From a virus, in the IMG/VR virus record IMGVR_UViG_3300046463_000520, positions 34,470 through 98,469 of that record: DNA of 64,000 bases; one strand, 5' to 3'. The notes beneath the pieces are model-generated. The model was not told the origin of the DNA and did no database searches. It saw only the letters and a list, made by a program, of their open reading frames with translations. Both the position numbers and the translations under genes were made by a program. Below, piece by piece: positions 6,821 through 19,000 of this stretch. The first letter of the stretch is position 1; every line of letters starts with the position of its first letter.

Positions 6821-9538
6821 ATGGACTACTTCGCCTCCCTCTTTCGCGCCGCGCACGCGGGCGCTTACGGCATGAACGCGCTGCCGGAACCGACGCGCGC
6901 GCAGAAAGACGCGGGCGACTACGCGAAGGGCCGCATTGACTGGCGCGGCCTGACCATCGCCATCGAGAACCCGCGCGGCTCGCTGCGCCGCTGGCACGCC
7001 GACGACGGCACGAGCGGCGAGAACCTTCAATTGGCGCACTACGGCTATTTCGAAGGCATCGACGGCGCGGACGGCGACGAAATGGATTGCTACGTCGGAC
7101 CCTACCCGGAAGGCGACCGGGTTTTCGTCGTGAATCAGTTCGTGCGCGGCGCGTTTGACGAACACAAGGTCATGGTCGGATTCGTGGACGAGCGCACCGC
7201 GCGCGCCGCGTATCTCTCGAACTTCAAACCGGGCTGGCCCGGCCTGCAAAGCATCGTGGCCTGCACTGCCGGGCAATTTATCGAATGGGCGCGCAACGGC
7301 GATCACACTGCGCCGCTCACGCCGGAACAACTCTCCAACGGGAAAGACATGGAAAAGGTACTTTGGGATAGCGCGGAACTGCCGCAACCGCGCGGCGCGA
7401 GCCTCGCGCAAGTGCTGTATGCGATTCGCGCGCACGACGGCGCGGACGGGCTGTGTTTCGACCCGCTGACCGCCGCCGACATTCTCGAAGACTCCGACGG
7501 CGTTTTGGCGATGGACGCGCTTGTCACGGTCTATCGCAAGCTCGAATTTCAAATGAACGTGCTGCGCAAGCTGCTCGACCGTGTGGGCGGCGCGCTCACC
7601 GTGTCGGCGCTTCAGATTACCGACCCGTTCAAGCGGTCCGGCACGACGAACGTCGCGGCGATTTTCGAATTGAGCGACGGTCAAACCGTGTCGATTTTCT
7701 TCCACAATCCCGACGTCACGCCGCAGAAAATCATGCCGGGCGACGAACTCGTGTCGTGGAAATGGGTGCTCAACAAGAAAGACATTACGCTCGTCGTCGC
7801 ACCGGAACGCGGTCGCGATCTGAACGTGCGCAATGTCGCCGCGCGCGTCATGCAACTGGCATCGAAGAATTCCGCCCGTTTCCAGACGGCGAACGGCAAG
7901 CGCGCCGCAACGATGGAAGCGATTGCCTCGCTGAAGACCGAATTCGAGACGAAGACCGAAACACTCAATGGCCTTCTGACCGAAATCACGGAACTGGAAG
8001 CGAAGGTCGCGGCCCTGCCGCCGAAGGTCGAGCCGGTCATCGAGCCTGTCATCGACCCCGCGCCTGTCGAGCCGGTTGAGCCGGTCGTGGAACCCGTTGT
8101 CGAGCCGGTCATCGAGCCGCTTCCGACCGCCGAAGACCCGGATACCTTCGACCCGACCACGGCGGACAACTACGCCAAAATCGCGGGCGACATGGCGAAG
8201 CTGGAGTTTTATCAGGACACGCTCGACGCGATGTTCCAAAGCCGCGTCATCGACATTCGCAACGCCCTGCGCGAACTCGGATGGGAAGGCGAGAAGTATC
8301 AAGCGCTGTCGAAAAACGGCTACACGGCCTTCTTCAAGTTCGAGCGTGTCGGCGCGGGCGCGAACGTCATCGGCCTCGCCATCGGTCTGGAAGGCTTGCG
8401 CATGACCCCGATTCAAGACGACCTGACGCGCACGCCGCTCGAACTCGCTGCCGCCGTCGATGCGCTCGCGCCCGCGCCGGTCGTGGAACCTGTTGTCGAG
8501 CCGGTCATCGAGCCGGTTGCGCCGCACAAGTCAACGCTGATTCTCGCCGCGCTCGTCGCTCAATTCGGCTGGCGCGAAACGGAAAGCCCGCTGTTTCTGC
8601 AAAAGGACGTCGGCGGCGGCGAGCAAGGCGAAACGAACCCGGAAGGCGCGCGGATTGTGAATGCGCGCTTTGATGACACGTCGCGCTACATCGAACTGCA
8701 ATCGGGCTTTGCAACCGTGTTCGATATGGACACGCGCGACGGCGGCGATGCGCAAGCTGTTGCGGCGACGTTCAATGCGCGCGTCGCGGCATGGGCCGAT
8801 AGCACGGCCATTGCGCCGACGCCGATCCCGGAACCGACCCCGGAACCGGTCGCGCCGCAAGTGCCGGACAACGTTCGCAAGCGCGTACAGATTGCGCTCG
8901 ATACGCTGAAGGACATTCGCGAGTCGCTCGACAACGCCGTGACGCTCGAAGCGAAGGTCGGCGAGTCGGGCCGCTATCAGGCGGATACGCTCAACAATCG
9001 CCGGGCGGAAATCGACCGCTCGCAGGCGACGCTGGCGACGTTCCGCGAGACGGCGGCAAAGCTCGGCATCGACGCCGATGCGTTCATTGCATCGCTTGGC
9101 GGTGAGCCGGACCTGACGCCTAGCGCGCAAGCCGCCGACTGGCTTGCGGGCGAAGCTGAACGCACGCGCATCGCCGCCGAAGCGGAAGCCGCACGCCTCG
9201 AAGCGGAACGTGTCGCCGCCGAACAAGCCGCGAACGAAGCCGCCGCGCGCATCGCCGAAGCGGAAGAAGCCGCCCGCCGCGAAGCCGAAGAAAAGACCGC
9301 GCGCGAAGCTGCCGAAGCGGAAGCTGCCGCCGCTGCGTCGCGCGTCGCCGACGAACTCGCCTTCGTTGCGCGCGCCGCTGCCGGGCAGGAAGACTTTATG
9401 GTTAAGGACGTGACCGACCGCCTCGCAGAAATCGCGAAGACCGCTGAAGCCGGTACGGAACTCGCTGGCCTGCTCGCGCAAGCGAAGACCGCCGCGAAGA
9501 ACGCATTCATTGCGGCATTCAAGGCGAAGGTGGGCTAA
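6821..9538 (+). CDS. Polyvalent protein with N-terminal pyrophosphatase-like (InPase) domain
   Basis: A 905-aa protein. Residues about 20-165 match the pyrophosphatase-like domain of phage and plasmid polyvalent proteins: a W-R-G-L-x-I-A-I-E-N-P-x-G-S start, then H-Y-G-Y-F-E-G-I-D-G-A-D-G-D-E-M-D-C-Y-V-G-P with clustered acidic residues. The middle holds Pro-rich linkers repeating E-P-V-V/I-E-P (about 405-430 and 545-570) between two related 60-aa segments. The last 150 residues are an Ala/Glu/Arg coiled coil. It heads a late-motif unit and abuts the next gene (TAATG). Polyvalent proteins are thought to be delivered with the DNA; here that is inferred. Confidence 0.7.
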   Translation: MDYFASLFRAAHAGAYGMNALPEPTRAQKDAGDYAKGRIDWRGLTIAIENPRGSLRRWHADDGTSGENLQLAHYGYFEGIDGADGDEMDCYVGPYPEGDRVFVVNQFVRGAFDEHKVMVGFVDERTARAAYLSNFKPGWPGLQSIVACTAGQFIEWARNGDHTAPLTPEQLSNGKDMEKVLWDSAELPQPRGASLAQVLYAIRAHDGADGLCFDPLTAADILEDSDGVLAMDALVTVYRKLEFQMNVLRKLLDRVGGALTVSALQITDPFKRSGTTNVAAIFELSDGQTVSIFFHNPDVTPQKIMPGDELVSWKWVLNKKDITLVVAPERGRDLNVRNVAARVMQLASKNSARFQTANGKRAATMEAIASLKTEFETKTETLNGLLTEITELEAKVAALPPKVEPVIEPVIDPAPVEPVEPVVEPVVEPVIEPLPTAEDPDTFDPTTADNYAKIAGDMAKLEFYQDTLDAMFQSRVIDIRNALRELGWEGEKYQALSKNGYTAFFKFERVGAGANVIGLAIGLEGLRMTPIQDDLTRTPLELAAAVDALAPAPVVEPVVEPVIEPVAPHKSTLILAALVAQFGWRETESPLFLQKDVGGGEQGETNPEGARIVNARFDDTSRYIELQSGFATVFDMDTRDGGDAQAVAATFNARVAAWADSTAIAPTPIPEPTPEPVAPQVPDNVRKRVQIALDTLKDIRESLDNAVTLEAKVGESGRYQADTLNNRRAEIDRSQATLATFRETAAKLGIDADAFIASLGGEPDLTPSAQAADWLAGEAERTRIAAEAEAARLEAERVAAEQAANEAAARIAEAEEAARREAEEKTAREAAEAEAAAAASRVADELAFVARAAAGQEDFMVKDVTDRLAEIAKTAEAGTELAGLLAQAKTAAKNAFIAAFKAKVG

Positions 9539-11418
9539 TGCAACTCGCCGACGATGTATTTGCGATCATCGGCGAAGGCGCGGCGCTTCTGGCCGCGCTG
9601 GACGAAAACTCCGAATCGTTCTTCGATAGCCTCACGCGCCTGCGTGAAATCCTCGCGATGCTTGGCGAAAGTGCGCCCGCCGCCGCGCCCGCTGCGCCCG
9701 CGCTGACCTTCTCGCTCGCGGACAAGGCCGGTTCCGCGAAGTCGCTCGCCGCCTACTTCGATGCCGGGTTCGATATGCCCGAAATCGAACAGGTATATGA
9801 GGCACAAACGGTCGCGGACTTGGCGCGACTCGCGGACGACGAAGCCCTGCGCATCAAGGCGCGCAATTGGGATGAAATCTCGCGCTCGAAGTACCGCGCC
9901 AACGACGACGGGACGAAGCAAGCCGCCTATGAACACCTGAAGGCGCGCGGCATTTCCGGCAAGCTCGATATCCCGGTCATGCGCTCGAAGGTGAGCGACG
10001 GCGAAAAGATTCTCGCCGAAAGCATCGCGCAGAACCCGGAATACCTCGCGGTCAAAGCGCAGATTCAGAAGGAATACGACGAGCGCGGCACGCGCCTGCG
10101 CGAACTCCTTCACATTGCTGACGGCAGGACTGGCGCGAGCGAAGCCGAAATGCAAGCCGCCGCCGCCGAATATCACGCGCTTCAGAAGGACGGTCTGGTT
10201 GACCGCATGAACAAGCTGAACACGGATACGTGGAACAAGGTCATCGCCGACCGCGCCGAACGCCACGCCGCCCTGTTCCGCGCCGACGGCGAACAGATTG
10301 TCTCGACGCTGCTCGATTCATCGAGCGTGAGCAACGAAAGCGCGCTCGCGTGGGCGAAATCGCAGGTCGTGGACGATGACGCCAAGGCGAAGCTCAAGCG
10401 GCAGAAATACCCGCTCGACAAGTTCTATCAGGACATGGCGGACTTCTACCGGCTGACGGGCGGCAAGGCTTCGGCAATCCGCTTTATGGCGGGCGGCAAG
10501 CGCGCGAACGCGGGCGGCATCGAAACCGTGACCGGCGAGAAGTACATCAATCTCGACACGAGTTTCACGAAAGAAACGCTGTGGCATGAACTTGCGCACC
10601 ATCTGGAAAACGACCCGCTCGCGAAAGCGGCGGCGAACGGGTTCCTGCTCAAGCGGCGCGAAAGCGACAAGGCGTATTCGCTGCGTTCGCTCACCGGCAG
10701 CAAGTTCTACGGTCCGACGGAAATCGCGTGGAAGGACTCTTTCACGAACCCTTACGTCGGGCGCATCTATCGGGACGGCGCGACCGAAGTCTTCTCGATG
10801 GGCCTGCAATACCTGTCGGACCCGGCGAAGGCCGCATGGTTTGCCGGGAAAGACCCGGAAATGTTCGACCTTGTAACGGGCTATGTCGGCAATCCGCTGT
10901 CGCCCGCCATGCGCGCGAAGCTCACCATGCACTCAGGCGTCGTTGACGAGAAGGTGGGCGCGCAGCAAGCCGCCGCGAACGAGTACCCGACCGCGCTCGC
11001 TTGGTTCGCGAACCGCGCCGAACTCACCGCCGACGACTGGTTCGATACGCTCGACCGCGAAAGCGAGCTATACGACAAGCTGCGGCGGCTTTTCTCCTAT
11101 GAAGCAAAGGGGCAGACGCTTACCTATGTCGGCGCGGCAAATCCGTACCGCGTCTTCACCGGCACGATGGCAAAGACCGGCAGCAAGCGACTCGTCAAAA
11201 ATGGCTATCTGATTGTCGATATCACGGACGACAGGCGCTTCTACAACCTGACGCACGCGCAAACGCACGCGGGACTTGAAACGGCCCGCGCCATCGTCGG
11301 ACTCGCGCGCCTGACGAGCGAGACGCCATCGAAGGTCATCGCGCACTTCTTCACCGACTCGCGCAGTCAGACCGCAGAACAGAAAGTCGTTAGCTACTGG
11401 AAGGCACTCAACGAATGA
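9538..11418 (+). CDS. Polyvalent protein with zinc metallopeptidase-like core
   Basis: A 626-aa protein, coupled at both ends (TAATG, ATGA). The N-terminus (1-45) has F-A-I-I-G-E-G-A...S-F-F-D-S-L-T-R-L-R-E-I-L-A, a module repeated in the next protein. Residues 346-358 contain W-H-E-L-A-H-H, an HExxH zincin motif with H350, E351 and H354, which suggests a metallopeptidase. The last 90 residues are a separate small domain. In polyvalent proteins such peptidases may process co-injected partners or host targets; no substrate can be read from sequence. Confidence 0.65.
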   Translation: MQLADDVFAIIGEGAALLAALDENSESFFDSLTRLREILAMLGESAPAAAPAAPALTFSLADKAGSAKSLAAYFDAGFDMPEIEQVYEAQTVADLARLADDEALRIKARNWDEISRSKYRANDDGTKQAAYEHLKARGISGKLDIPVMRSKVSDGEKILAESIAQNPEYLAVKAQIQKEYDERGTRLRELLHIADGRTGASEAEMQAAAAEYHALQKDGLVDRMNKLNTDTWNKVIADRAERHAALFRADGEQIVSTLLDSSSVSNESALAWAKSQVVDDDAKAKLKRQKYPLDKFYQDMADFYRLTGGKASAIRFMAGGKRANAGGIETVTGEKYINLDTSFTKETLWHELAHHLENDPLAKAAANGFLLKRRESDKAYSLRSLTGSKFYGPTEIAWKDSFTNPYVGRIYRDGATEVFSMGLQYLSDPAKAAWFAGKDPEMFDLVTGYVGNPLSPAMRAKLTMHSGVVDEKVGAQQAAANEYPTALAWFANRAELTADDWFDTLDRESELYDKLRRLFSYEAKGQTLTYVGAANPYRVFTGTMAKTGSKRLVKNGYLIVDITDDRRFYNLTHAQTHAGLETARAIVGLARLTSETPSKVIAHFFTDSRSQTAEQKVVSYWKALNE

Positions 11419-12938
11419 TTGCAACGACCTACACCATCGGCACGCCTGCGGGCGTGTTTCAAGCCAATTGGGACGACGACGAAGATATCGCCGTCACCTA
11501 TACCGGCGACGAAGCCGCCATCCGGTTTTTCCGGGCGTATCTCGACCTTGCCGCGCCGACCGCGCGCGGCGGCGCGCTCGTTCGTTTCGATGCGCTCGAA
11601 CCGGAAGACTTGGGATTCATCGCAGTGGAAAACGCGCCCGTCTTCGTGGTCGATCCGCTGGAACAATTGGAACCCGACGAAGACCCCGAAGACACTGAGG
11701 AACCCATGTCGCTACTGCTCGATTCCGCCGACGCCGACACGTTCGCCCTGATTGGCGAAGGTGCTCAACTGCTCGCGGGCCTGAATGAAGACGCCGAATC
11801 GTTCTTCGATGACCTGTCGCGCCTGCGCGAAATCATCGCGGCGCTTGGCGCGGACGCCGCGCCGGTCGCGCCCGCCGTGGACGTCGGCGGCAAGGTGTTC
11901 GCCAACGAGCCGCAGCATTACGCCGACAACGAAATGGGCACGCGCCGCTATCGCGTCATGGGCGGCAAGCTCACGCCGAACACGCCCGCCGCGCGCCGCT
12001 ATCTCGAATATCCGGTCGTCGGCTCGAACGCTGACTATGTGGCGCAGAATGCCCGGCTCGAACGCAAGGGCGACACGTTCCAACTCACTTACGACCTAGA
12101 CAGGCCGTTCCCGACGACCGTCGAAGTCGAAGGCGACCCGACGCCCGAATCGCTCGACTATCAAGCTGGTTTCAATGCGGGCATGTCCGCAGCAAAGCCG
12201 AAGCTCACGGACGCGCTGATTCGAAAGAACACGGACCAATGGGTCGAAGGCTACCGCGCCGCCGTGCGCGACCTGAGCGAATTCCCCGAAATGGCCGCGC
12301 GCGACCGCGAAGAAATCCTGTCGTATCTCGCATCGCTCGCGCATGTCATCGAGCCGGAACCCGTCATCGAACCCGCGCCGGTCGAGCCTGTCATTGAACC
12401 CGCGCCGCCCGCCCCTACCCCGGAACCTACCCCTGTGAAAGTGGCCTTCGCTGAATACCTGTTGCCGTCGCAACGGACCATCAAGACCCTGCGCGAAATC
12501 GACATTTACCGCGTGCTCGTCGCCGCGCCCGAAGAACACCGCGCCGCCTTCGCGCAGTGGATCATCGAAGCCCGCCCCGACTTGGCGGACGAAGTGCAGC
12601 ATGTCATGCGCGCGGAATGGCCCGACGACGCGCCGGGCGACCCCGCCCTGCCGACGGAAGACCGCACCGCGACCGTCACTGACCCGCTGCCGGAAGACGG
12701 CGCAGCGGTCCCGCCTGCGCTTGGCGAAGTGACCGAATCGACGCCGGAACGCGACGCGGATATGGCTTTCCTGCGCGCGGTGACGGCGGGCGAAATCGAC
12801 ATGTGGGAGAACGACCCCGCCGACCGCATCGAAGCGATTGTCGGCGCGTATGAGACGGACGAAGCGGTGCTCGCGCTCTCGCGCGAAGCCATCGACGCCT
12901 ATACGAATTTCATGTCGAAAGCGCTGCAAAACGCCTAA
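11415..12938 (+). CDS. Polyvalent-type modular protein
   Basis: A 507-aa acidic protein overlapping the preceding stop (ATGA). Residues 1-95 form a small beta domain and an acidic linker. From M98 (possible internal start at 11706) comes F-A-L-I-G-E-G-A-Q-L-L-A...S-F-F-D-D-L-S-R-L-R-E-I-I-A, the module shared with the preceding protein. Next is a domain with G-G-K-L-T-P-N-T-P-A-A-R-R-Y and W-V-E-G-Y-R-A-A, an E-P-V-I-E-P linker (about 313-335), and two small helical domains. No catalytic motif is visible; it may be an adaptor or packaging protein. Confidence 0.55.
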   Translation: MIATTYTIGTPAGVFQANWDDDEDIAVTYTGDEAAIRFFRAYLDLAAPTARGGALVRFDALEPEDLGFIAVENAPVFVVDPLEQLEPDEDPEDTEEPMSLLLDSADADTFALIGEGAQLLAGLNEDAESFFDDLSRLREIIAALGADAAPVAPAVDVGGKVFANEPQHYADNEMGTRRYRVMGGKLTPNTPAARRYLEYPVVGSNADYVAQNARLERKGDTFQLTYDLDRPFPTTVEVEGDPTPESLDYQAGFNAGMSAAKPKLTDALIRKNTDQWVEGYRAAVRDLSEFPEMAARDREEILSYLASLAHVIEPEPVIEPAPVEPVIEPAPPAPTPEPTPVKVAFAEYLLPSQRTIKTLREIDIYRVLVAAPEEHRAAFAQWIIEARPDLADEVQHVMRAEWPDDAPGDPALPTEDRTATVTDPLPEDGAAVPPALGEVTESTPERDADMAFLRAVTAGEIDMWENDPADRIEAIVGAYETDEAVLALSREAIDAYTNFMSKALQNA

Positions 12939-12967
12939 GCGGACGGGGCAAAAGGCCCCGCCAAGCA

Positions 12968-12978
12968 TAGGAAAACGC
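12968..12978 (+). promoter_or_regulatory. Late promoter-type motif TAGGAAAACGC, copy 2
   Basis: Perfect 11-bp copy, 76 bp before the DarB-like ATG and just after a GGGGC/GCCCC hairpin (12945-12959) that closes the preceding unit without a T-run. Confidence 0.6.
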
Positions 12979-13038
12979 CGGGCGGATTGAGCAAAACCGC
13001 ACTCGACAATCAGAGTGCGGCTAACTCAACCTCCCGGC
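12977..13038 (+). other. Long structured leader of the DarB-like mRNA
   Basis: Nearly the whole leader can fold. Outer arms GCCGGG (12977-12982) and CCCGGC (13033-13038) extend inward through GG-TTGAG/CTCAACC with small bulges. An inner perfect stem CCGCACTC (12997-13004) and GAGTGCGG (13013-13020) closes an 8-base loop. The fold ends 5 bp before the ATG, so it could control ribosome access or mRNA life. Its 5' end overlaps the promoter-type motif by two bases. Confidence 0.55.
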
Positions 13039-13043
13039 GATAA

Positions 13044-16000
13044 ATGACCACTCTTATTCTCGATGACGCCTCCAATGGAATGGCGTCAGACCTTGCGCGG
13101 CTGAAGCTCGCACGCGAAGGCAAGACGCTCCTTCAAGAGCGCGAATCCCTCACCGCGAGCGCGGCGGACACGATCCGCAAGCTGAAAATCGGCAAGCGCA
13201 TTCGCGAGATTGTCGAAGCCTTGGGCCTGCGCCCTGCCGCGAAGAAGCCGGACGCCGCGCCTGTCGCGGTGCGCACGGAACCGACCGGCGAGTTTTACCC
13301 CGACGAGGGTAAGCGCACGACCGGACAACGCCAGAAGGCGAACGACGCCGCTATCGCGCTCATGCGCGAGATTCAGGCATCGGGCCGCGCCGTGACCGAC
13401 GAAGACCGCGCGATCCTCGCGAAGTATTCCGGCAACGGCGGCGGGCTTGTGGGCGCGGACGGCAAGACCGGAAGCCCGCACGAATACTACACGCCGAAGG
13501 AAGTCGCGGGCGCGATGTGGAACCTGCTGGCCGAACTCGGCTTCAATGGCGGCTCCGTGCTCGATCCGTCGTCGGGCACCGGTATTTTCACTTCGATGCG
13601 CCCGAAATCGGCAGTCATGTCGCAAGTGGAACTCGATCAGACGTCGGGCACCATCAACGGACTCGTCAACAACGGCCCGACGGTCACGACCGCCGTATCG
13701 CCCTTCGAAGCGTTCGCCAACGACACGCCCGACGAGATTTATGACGCGGTTATCACCAACGTTCCGTTCGGCGACCGCACCAAGCGCGGCGGCAATGAAA
13801 AGCTCGACTCGCGCTTTCAGGATGAATCGCTCGAAGGCTACTTCGTGCAGCGCGCGCTTCAGAAGGTCAAGCCGAACGGCTTGGCGGCGTTCATCGTGCC
13901 GAAGGCGGTCGTGTCCGGCTTGGGTTCCCGCGACGTCAAGCTGCGCACGAACTGTTCGCTCATGGCCGAATTCGTCGGCGCGTACCGCCTGCCGAATTCC
14001 ATCTTTACGACCGCCGCCGCCGACGTGACGACGGACCTGATTGTGTTCCGCAAGTTCTCGCGCGAGACGCGCCGCAAGGTCGAAGAACTCGAAGCGCAAA
14101 GCCCGGCCACGCTGAAGGACGCCAACATTCTGTGGGAGCCGTTCGTGTCCGGCGCGTTCTTCAAGACCGTGGGCCGCAAGTACATTCTCGGCGAAGAAGG
14201 CACGACCAAGGGCAAATACGGCGAAGTCGCCGCCGTCATCAATACCGATTCGATCAGCAACATCGTCAAGCTGATTAAGCGCTTCCCTGACTCCCATATC
14301 AATTGGGAACTGCTCGACATGGTTCCGACCGCGCCGATCACGTACACGGACGGCGACACGATCAATAAGGACGGCGCGACGCTCGAAATGCGCGACGGCG
14401 AATGGGTCGTGCTCGACTCCGCGCAGGCCGCAAGCAAGACGGTGCTCGACTTGGCAGACAAGCTCTCGCGCCCGCTCGCGGCGGTCAATTCGCGCGTCAC
14501 GTTCGCGCAGGCAGGCGAATACGTCGATGCGATGCAGAACGCCGGGCGCTTTTGGGACGTCGGCGCATGGCTGACGGGCACGGTTAAGACCGTGGCGACG
14601 CTCGCAGAGTCGGAGCGTGAAACGTGGTGGCAAGCGATCACCGCAGGCATGGCCGTGCAGGAATTGCTGTCGGAAGCCGATTCCGTCGAGCCGCAGAACT
14701 ACGTCACCGCATACCCGGAACTGGCCGCGCAACTCGCGAAGGTCGAGCGCTACGCCACGCGCACCGTCGGCAAGGCCGCAAAGCTCGTGAAGGACGGCCT
14801 GCTGTCGATTCAGAACGCACGGCGCAAGGGCGAATTCACCGCGCTCTGGAAGGGCGAAATCCTCGCCAACGTGCAGGACCGGATTCTGTCGCCGACGCAG
14901 ATTTATGAGAAGGCGCGCTATGAGAACGAAGACGAAACCGGCTTCGTGTCTGTCTCGAAGCTGCGCGAAGCCATGTCGGACTTCGACCCGCTCGAAGACG
15001 ACGACTGGTGTATGGGCGCGGACGGCGAAACCGTCATGCACGCGAACGACTATTACACCGGCTCGTATGGCCGCTTCCTGAAGCAAGCGGAAGCCGACCT
15101 TGCCGCCGCGACGGACCCGCGCGTGCGCGCGAAAATCGCCCGGCAAATGGACCGTGCGAAGGAACGTATCAGCGTGGTGGACGTCGCCGACATGACGTTC
15201 AATCTGTTCACGCCGCACGTCACGATGGCGCAAAAGCTCGAATTCCTGAAGACCTATGTGTCGGTTGATATTTTCATCAACGACAAGGGCGAATTCGATA
15301 TCAAGCAGTCGAATCCGGGTAAGTACGCCAGTGCCGAAGAAATGGCCGCGTACAAAGCCATGCAGCGCTTCGTGAAGTCGTATCTGAAGAACCAGACGAT
15401 TACGACGATGACGAAGCAAGCGGACGCCGAAGCGAACCCCGCTGCGGAAGCCGCTTTGATGCGCCGGATTAAGGACATTACGGACCGCGCGAAGGCACAG
15501 TTCGATTCGTGGGCGCGCGCCAACGACGAGATTCAGGCGTCGCTGCATCAAAAGCTGAACGACCCGGAAAACCTGAAGTTCATCGAAGTGCCGGACGGCA
15601 CGCCCTTGGACATTCCGAATCTGAACGTCGAAGACTTCGAGCCGCACGCCTACCAGTACGCCGCCTGCCGCCGCTACGCCCGTCATTTCGGCGGCGTGCT
15701 CGGCTTCGATGTGGGCCTCGGCAAGACGTTGACGGCGCTCGCCGCGACGCAGTACGCGCAGTCTATCGGCGTGAAGAAGAAGACCATTTTCGTGGTCCCG
15801 AATGCCACGCTCACGAACTGGCAGAAGGAAGCGGGCAAGGCGTATCTGAACACGGACGACTGTCTGTTCGTCGGCGTCATCACGGACAAAAAGGGCAAAA
15901 AGAAGGTCGATAACAACCAAGTCAAAATCGACTTGAACACGATCCGCGAAAACCGTCATGCGAAGATTTTCATGACGATTGAAGCATTCAAGCAGATTCC

Positions 16001-19000
16001 CCTGCGCGAAGAAACGCTCGACGCCTATGTCGAATACCTCGCGCACCATGACGACGCCTATTCGGTCGAGAACGACAAGAGCAAGACGGAAAGCATCAAG
16101 CAGGACTCCCTGCTCGCGGAAGCGAAAGACTTGGGTTCGAAATCGGGCGCGCTGCCCTACTTCGAAGACTTGGGCGTGGATTCGCTCGTGCTGGACGAAG
16201 CGCACAACTACAAAAACTCGAAAGTCACGAGCGCGGAATTTACCGGCGCGAAATACCTGTCGGACCCGCAGAAGTCGCAACGCGGCATGGACATGCAGGC
16301 GAAGGCGTGGTTTGTCCGTGGTCTGTCGGACCGTGGCGATGGCGTGGTTTCGCTGACCGCGACGCCCGTCACGAACTCGCCGCTCGAAGTCTATTCGATG
16401 CTCACGCTCGCGCTTGGCGAAGAAGAAGTCAACAACATGTACGGCGTGACCGGCGCGGACACGTTCATGGCGGCGGCGTGCGATATCGAAGAACGCGAAG
16501 AAGAAAACATCGTCGGCAAATTCACCGCGACGCGCACCTTTACCGGCTTGCAGAACGCGGGCCTGCTGCGCCGCCTGCTCCAGACGTCGTGCCTGATTAA
16601 GACGGCGGAAGACGTGAAGGCGGACGGCGTGGATATCCGCGTGCCGCAGGCCGAAGAAATCTCGACGGCGGTCGATATCGGGCCGGACAACTTCGCGACG
16701 CTCATCGCCTACAAAAACGAGTACATGGAAGCGGTCAAGCTCGTGAAGGCGGGCGGCGGCGGACCGGACGACAAGCTCACGGCGTCACCGTTCAACCTGA
16801 TTCGAAAGATGACGAAGGTCATCAACGACCCGGAAATGGACAAGGGCGTGTTCGTCTTCAAGTTCTCGGACGACGAGAAAGAAGGCGCGCTCAAGGCCCT
16901 GCTCGCGTTCAACAAGAAGAAGGTCAAGGAAATCCGCGACACGCTCGACCCGATGCTCGGCAAGGAATTCGTCACGGAAAAGAGTGTGCGTGACACGGTA
17001 ACGGGCGATTTCGTCGTCCAATACAACACGACCATTCAGGCGTTCGCCGCGACCGATGCGAACGGCGACAACGAAATCCGCCTGCCGTCCACGGAATACG
17101 AGACGCAGGAAGCGCTTATCAAGCTGCTCGAAGCCGAAGGCGTGAAGCCGCGCGTGAAAATCTCGCCGAAGCTCGCCGCCGTCATCGCGAACGTGAAGAA
17201 AGAAGCCGCGTACCCGCGTCATATGGGCCACGCCAAGCAAATCATTTTCTGCGACGAACTCGGCCTGCATCCGAAAATCCGGCTCGCGCTCGCGCAGGAA
17301 GTGGGCGTTCCGCTGTCGAAAATCAAGATCGTCAATGCGGTCGCGGTTGACGTCGCGGGTATGCAGGACGTGCAGGACGGTTTCAACGCCGACGGCGAAG
17401 AAAACCGCTACGAATACGTCATCGCCAACAAAAAGGCCGAAGTCGGTATCAACCTGCAAAAAGGCTGTCAGGCTATCCACCATATGACGATTGGCTGGAC
17501 GCCGGACTCGACGCACCAACGCAACGGGCGCGGCGTGCGGCAGGGCAACACGGTCGAGAAGGTCATGGTGTATCACTACGATGCGAACGGCACGTTCGAC
17601 GCCTACAAGCGCAAAATCGTGGATATCAAAGCCGACTGGATTGGCGCGCTCATGTCGGGCGACTCGCAGAAAATCAAGATCGAAGGCGACATGTCCGCCG
17701 CCGATTACGAACTGCTCGCGAACGCCGTGGGCGACGCTGAAGCGATGGAAACGGCAAACAGGGCCATCGCCGACCGCGCCAAGCGCGAAAAGATTCAGGC
17801 CGCGCGCGTGCAGCAAATCCAGTATGTGCGCACCATCGAAGGCGCGAACGTATGGCTCAACAAGTTCGGCGTGACCGGCGAAGACGAGACGAGCGGCTTC
17901 AATGCTTGGGTCAACTCGAAAATCGCGAGCATCCGCGCGCAGGTTTCCATCATCGCCGATATCAAGACGCGGCAGGATGAAACCGAAAGCGACTTGATGC
18001 GCGCGCGGCTGGCGAAGAAGTACGCCGAAGAACGCCCGAAGCTCGACGCGGCCCTGCTCGTCATCGGCGGACTCGCAACGCCGGGCAAAATCCCCGCCGA
18101 ACGCACGTATCGCTCCACGCTCACGGACGAAGACCGCGCATCCGCCGCCTATGCGAACTGGAAGAAGGAACTGACGTTGCGCACGAACATGCGCGACGAC
18201 TCGCGCCGCGCCTTCCTTCAGCGCTCGGAAGACGGCTATACGGTCGATTCGCTCGACGCGCACGCGCGCGGCGAAGCGGCGGTCGTCATGGGTACGCTGG
18301 TTCGTATCGGCTCGTTTGTCGAGAACGGCGACGCGCTGCTGGTTGTGCGCAGCGGCAAGAATCGTCAGGCGGGCAACCTGTACGGTTACAACCCGGCTGA
18401 CCAAAGCGAAATCGAACTGCTGAAAATCGCCAAGCCGGTATTCACGGACAAGGGTTCCGCGCGCTGGCGCTCGCTGGTTGAACAGGCCGTGCGCATGGAC
18501 GAAGCGACCATTGCCGATAGCGATTTCGGCGGCGCGTATGGTGCGAGCGATCCGCGCCTGTACATGTCGATGGTCGAAGACGTGCGCGACGCGATCAGCG
18601 TGCCGGTTCCGTCGGCCCCGCTCTCGAAGTCGTCGTTCTCGTTCAAGCGCCCGTACTTCCCTATCGTGCTCGATGACTTGACCGGCGAAAGCGGCGGCGC
18701 GCTGGCGAAGCGCATCCGTGCGGAACAAATCGACCTGCTCGACTTGGCGAAGGGCAACAAGTGGAACGTCGTGCCGCGCGACACGCGCACCATCGGGCCG
18801 TCGCTCGATATCAACGTGCGCACGCAATCCGAAGCGATCCGCGAGTATGCGGTGGCGCACAATCTGCGCGCGACCGAAGACGACCTGTACGCGATCAATA
18901 GCGGGCTTGGCACGCGCAACGTGGTCGATCAGCTTGGACTGCGCGCGCTGTTCTTCAAGTCGCTGCCCGAAGGCGTCGCGGCAAGCAAGACGCCGGACGA

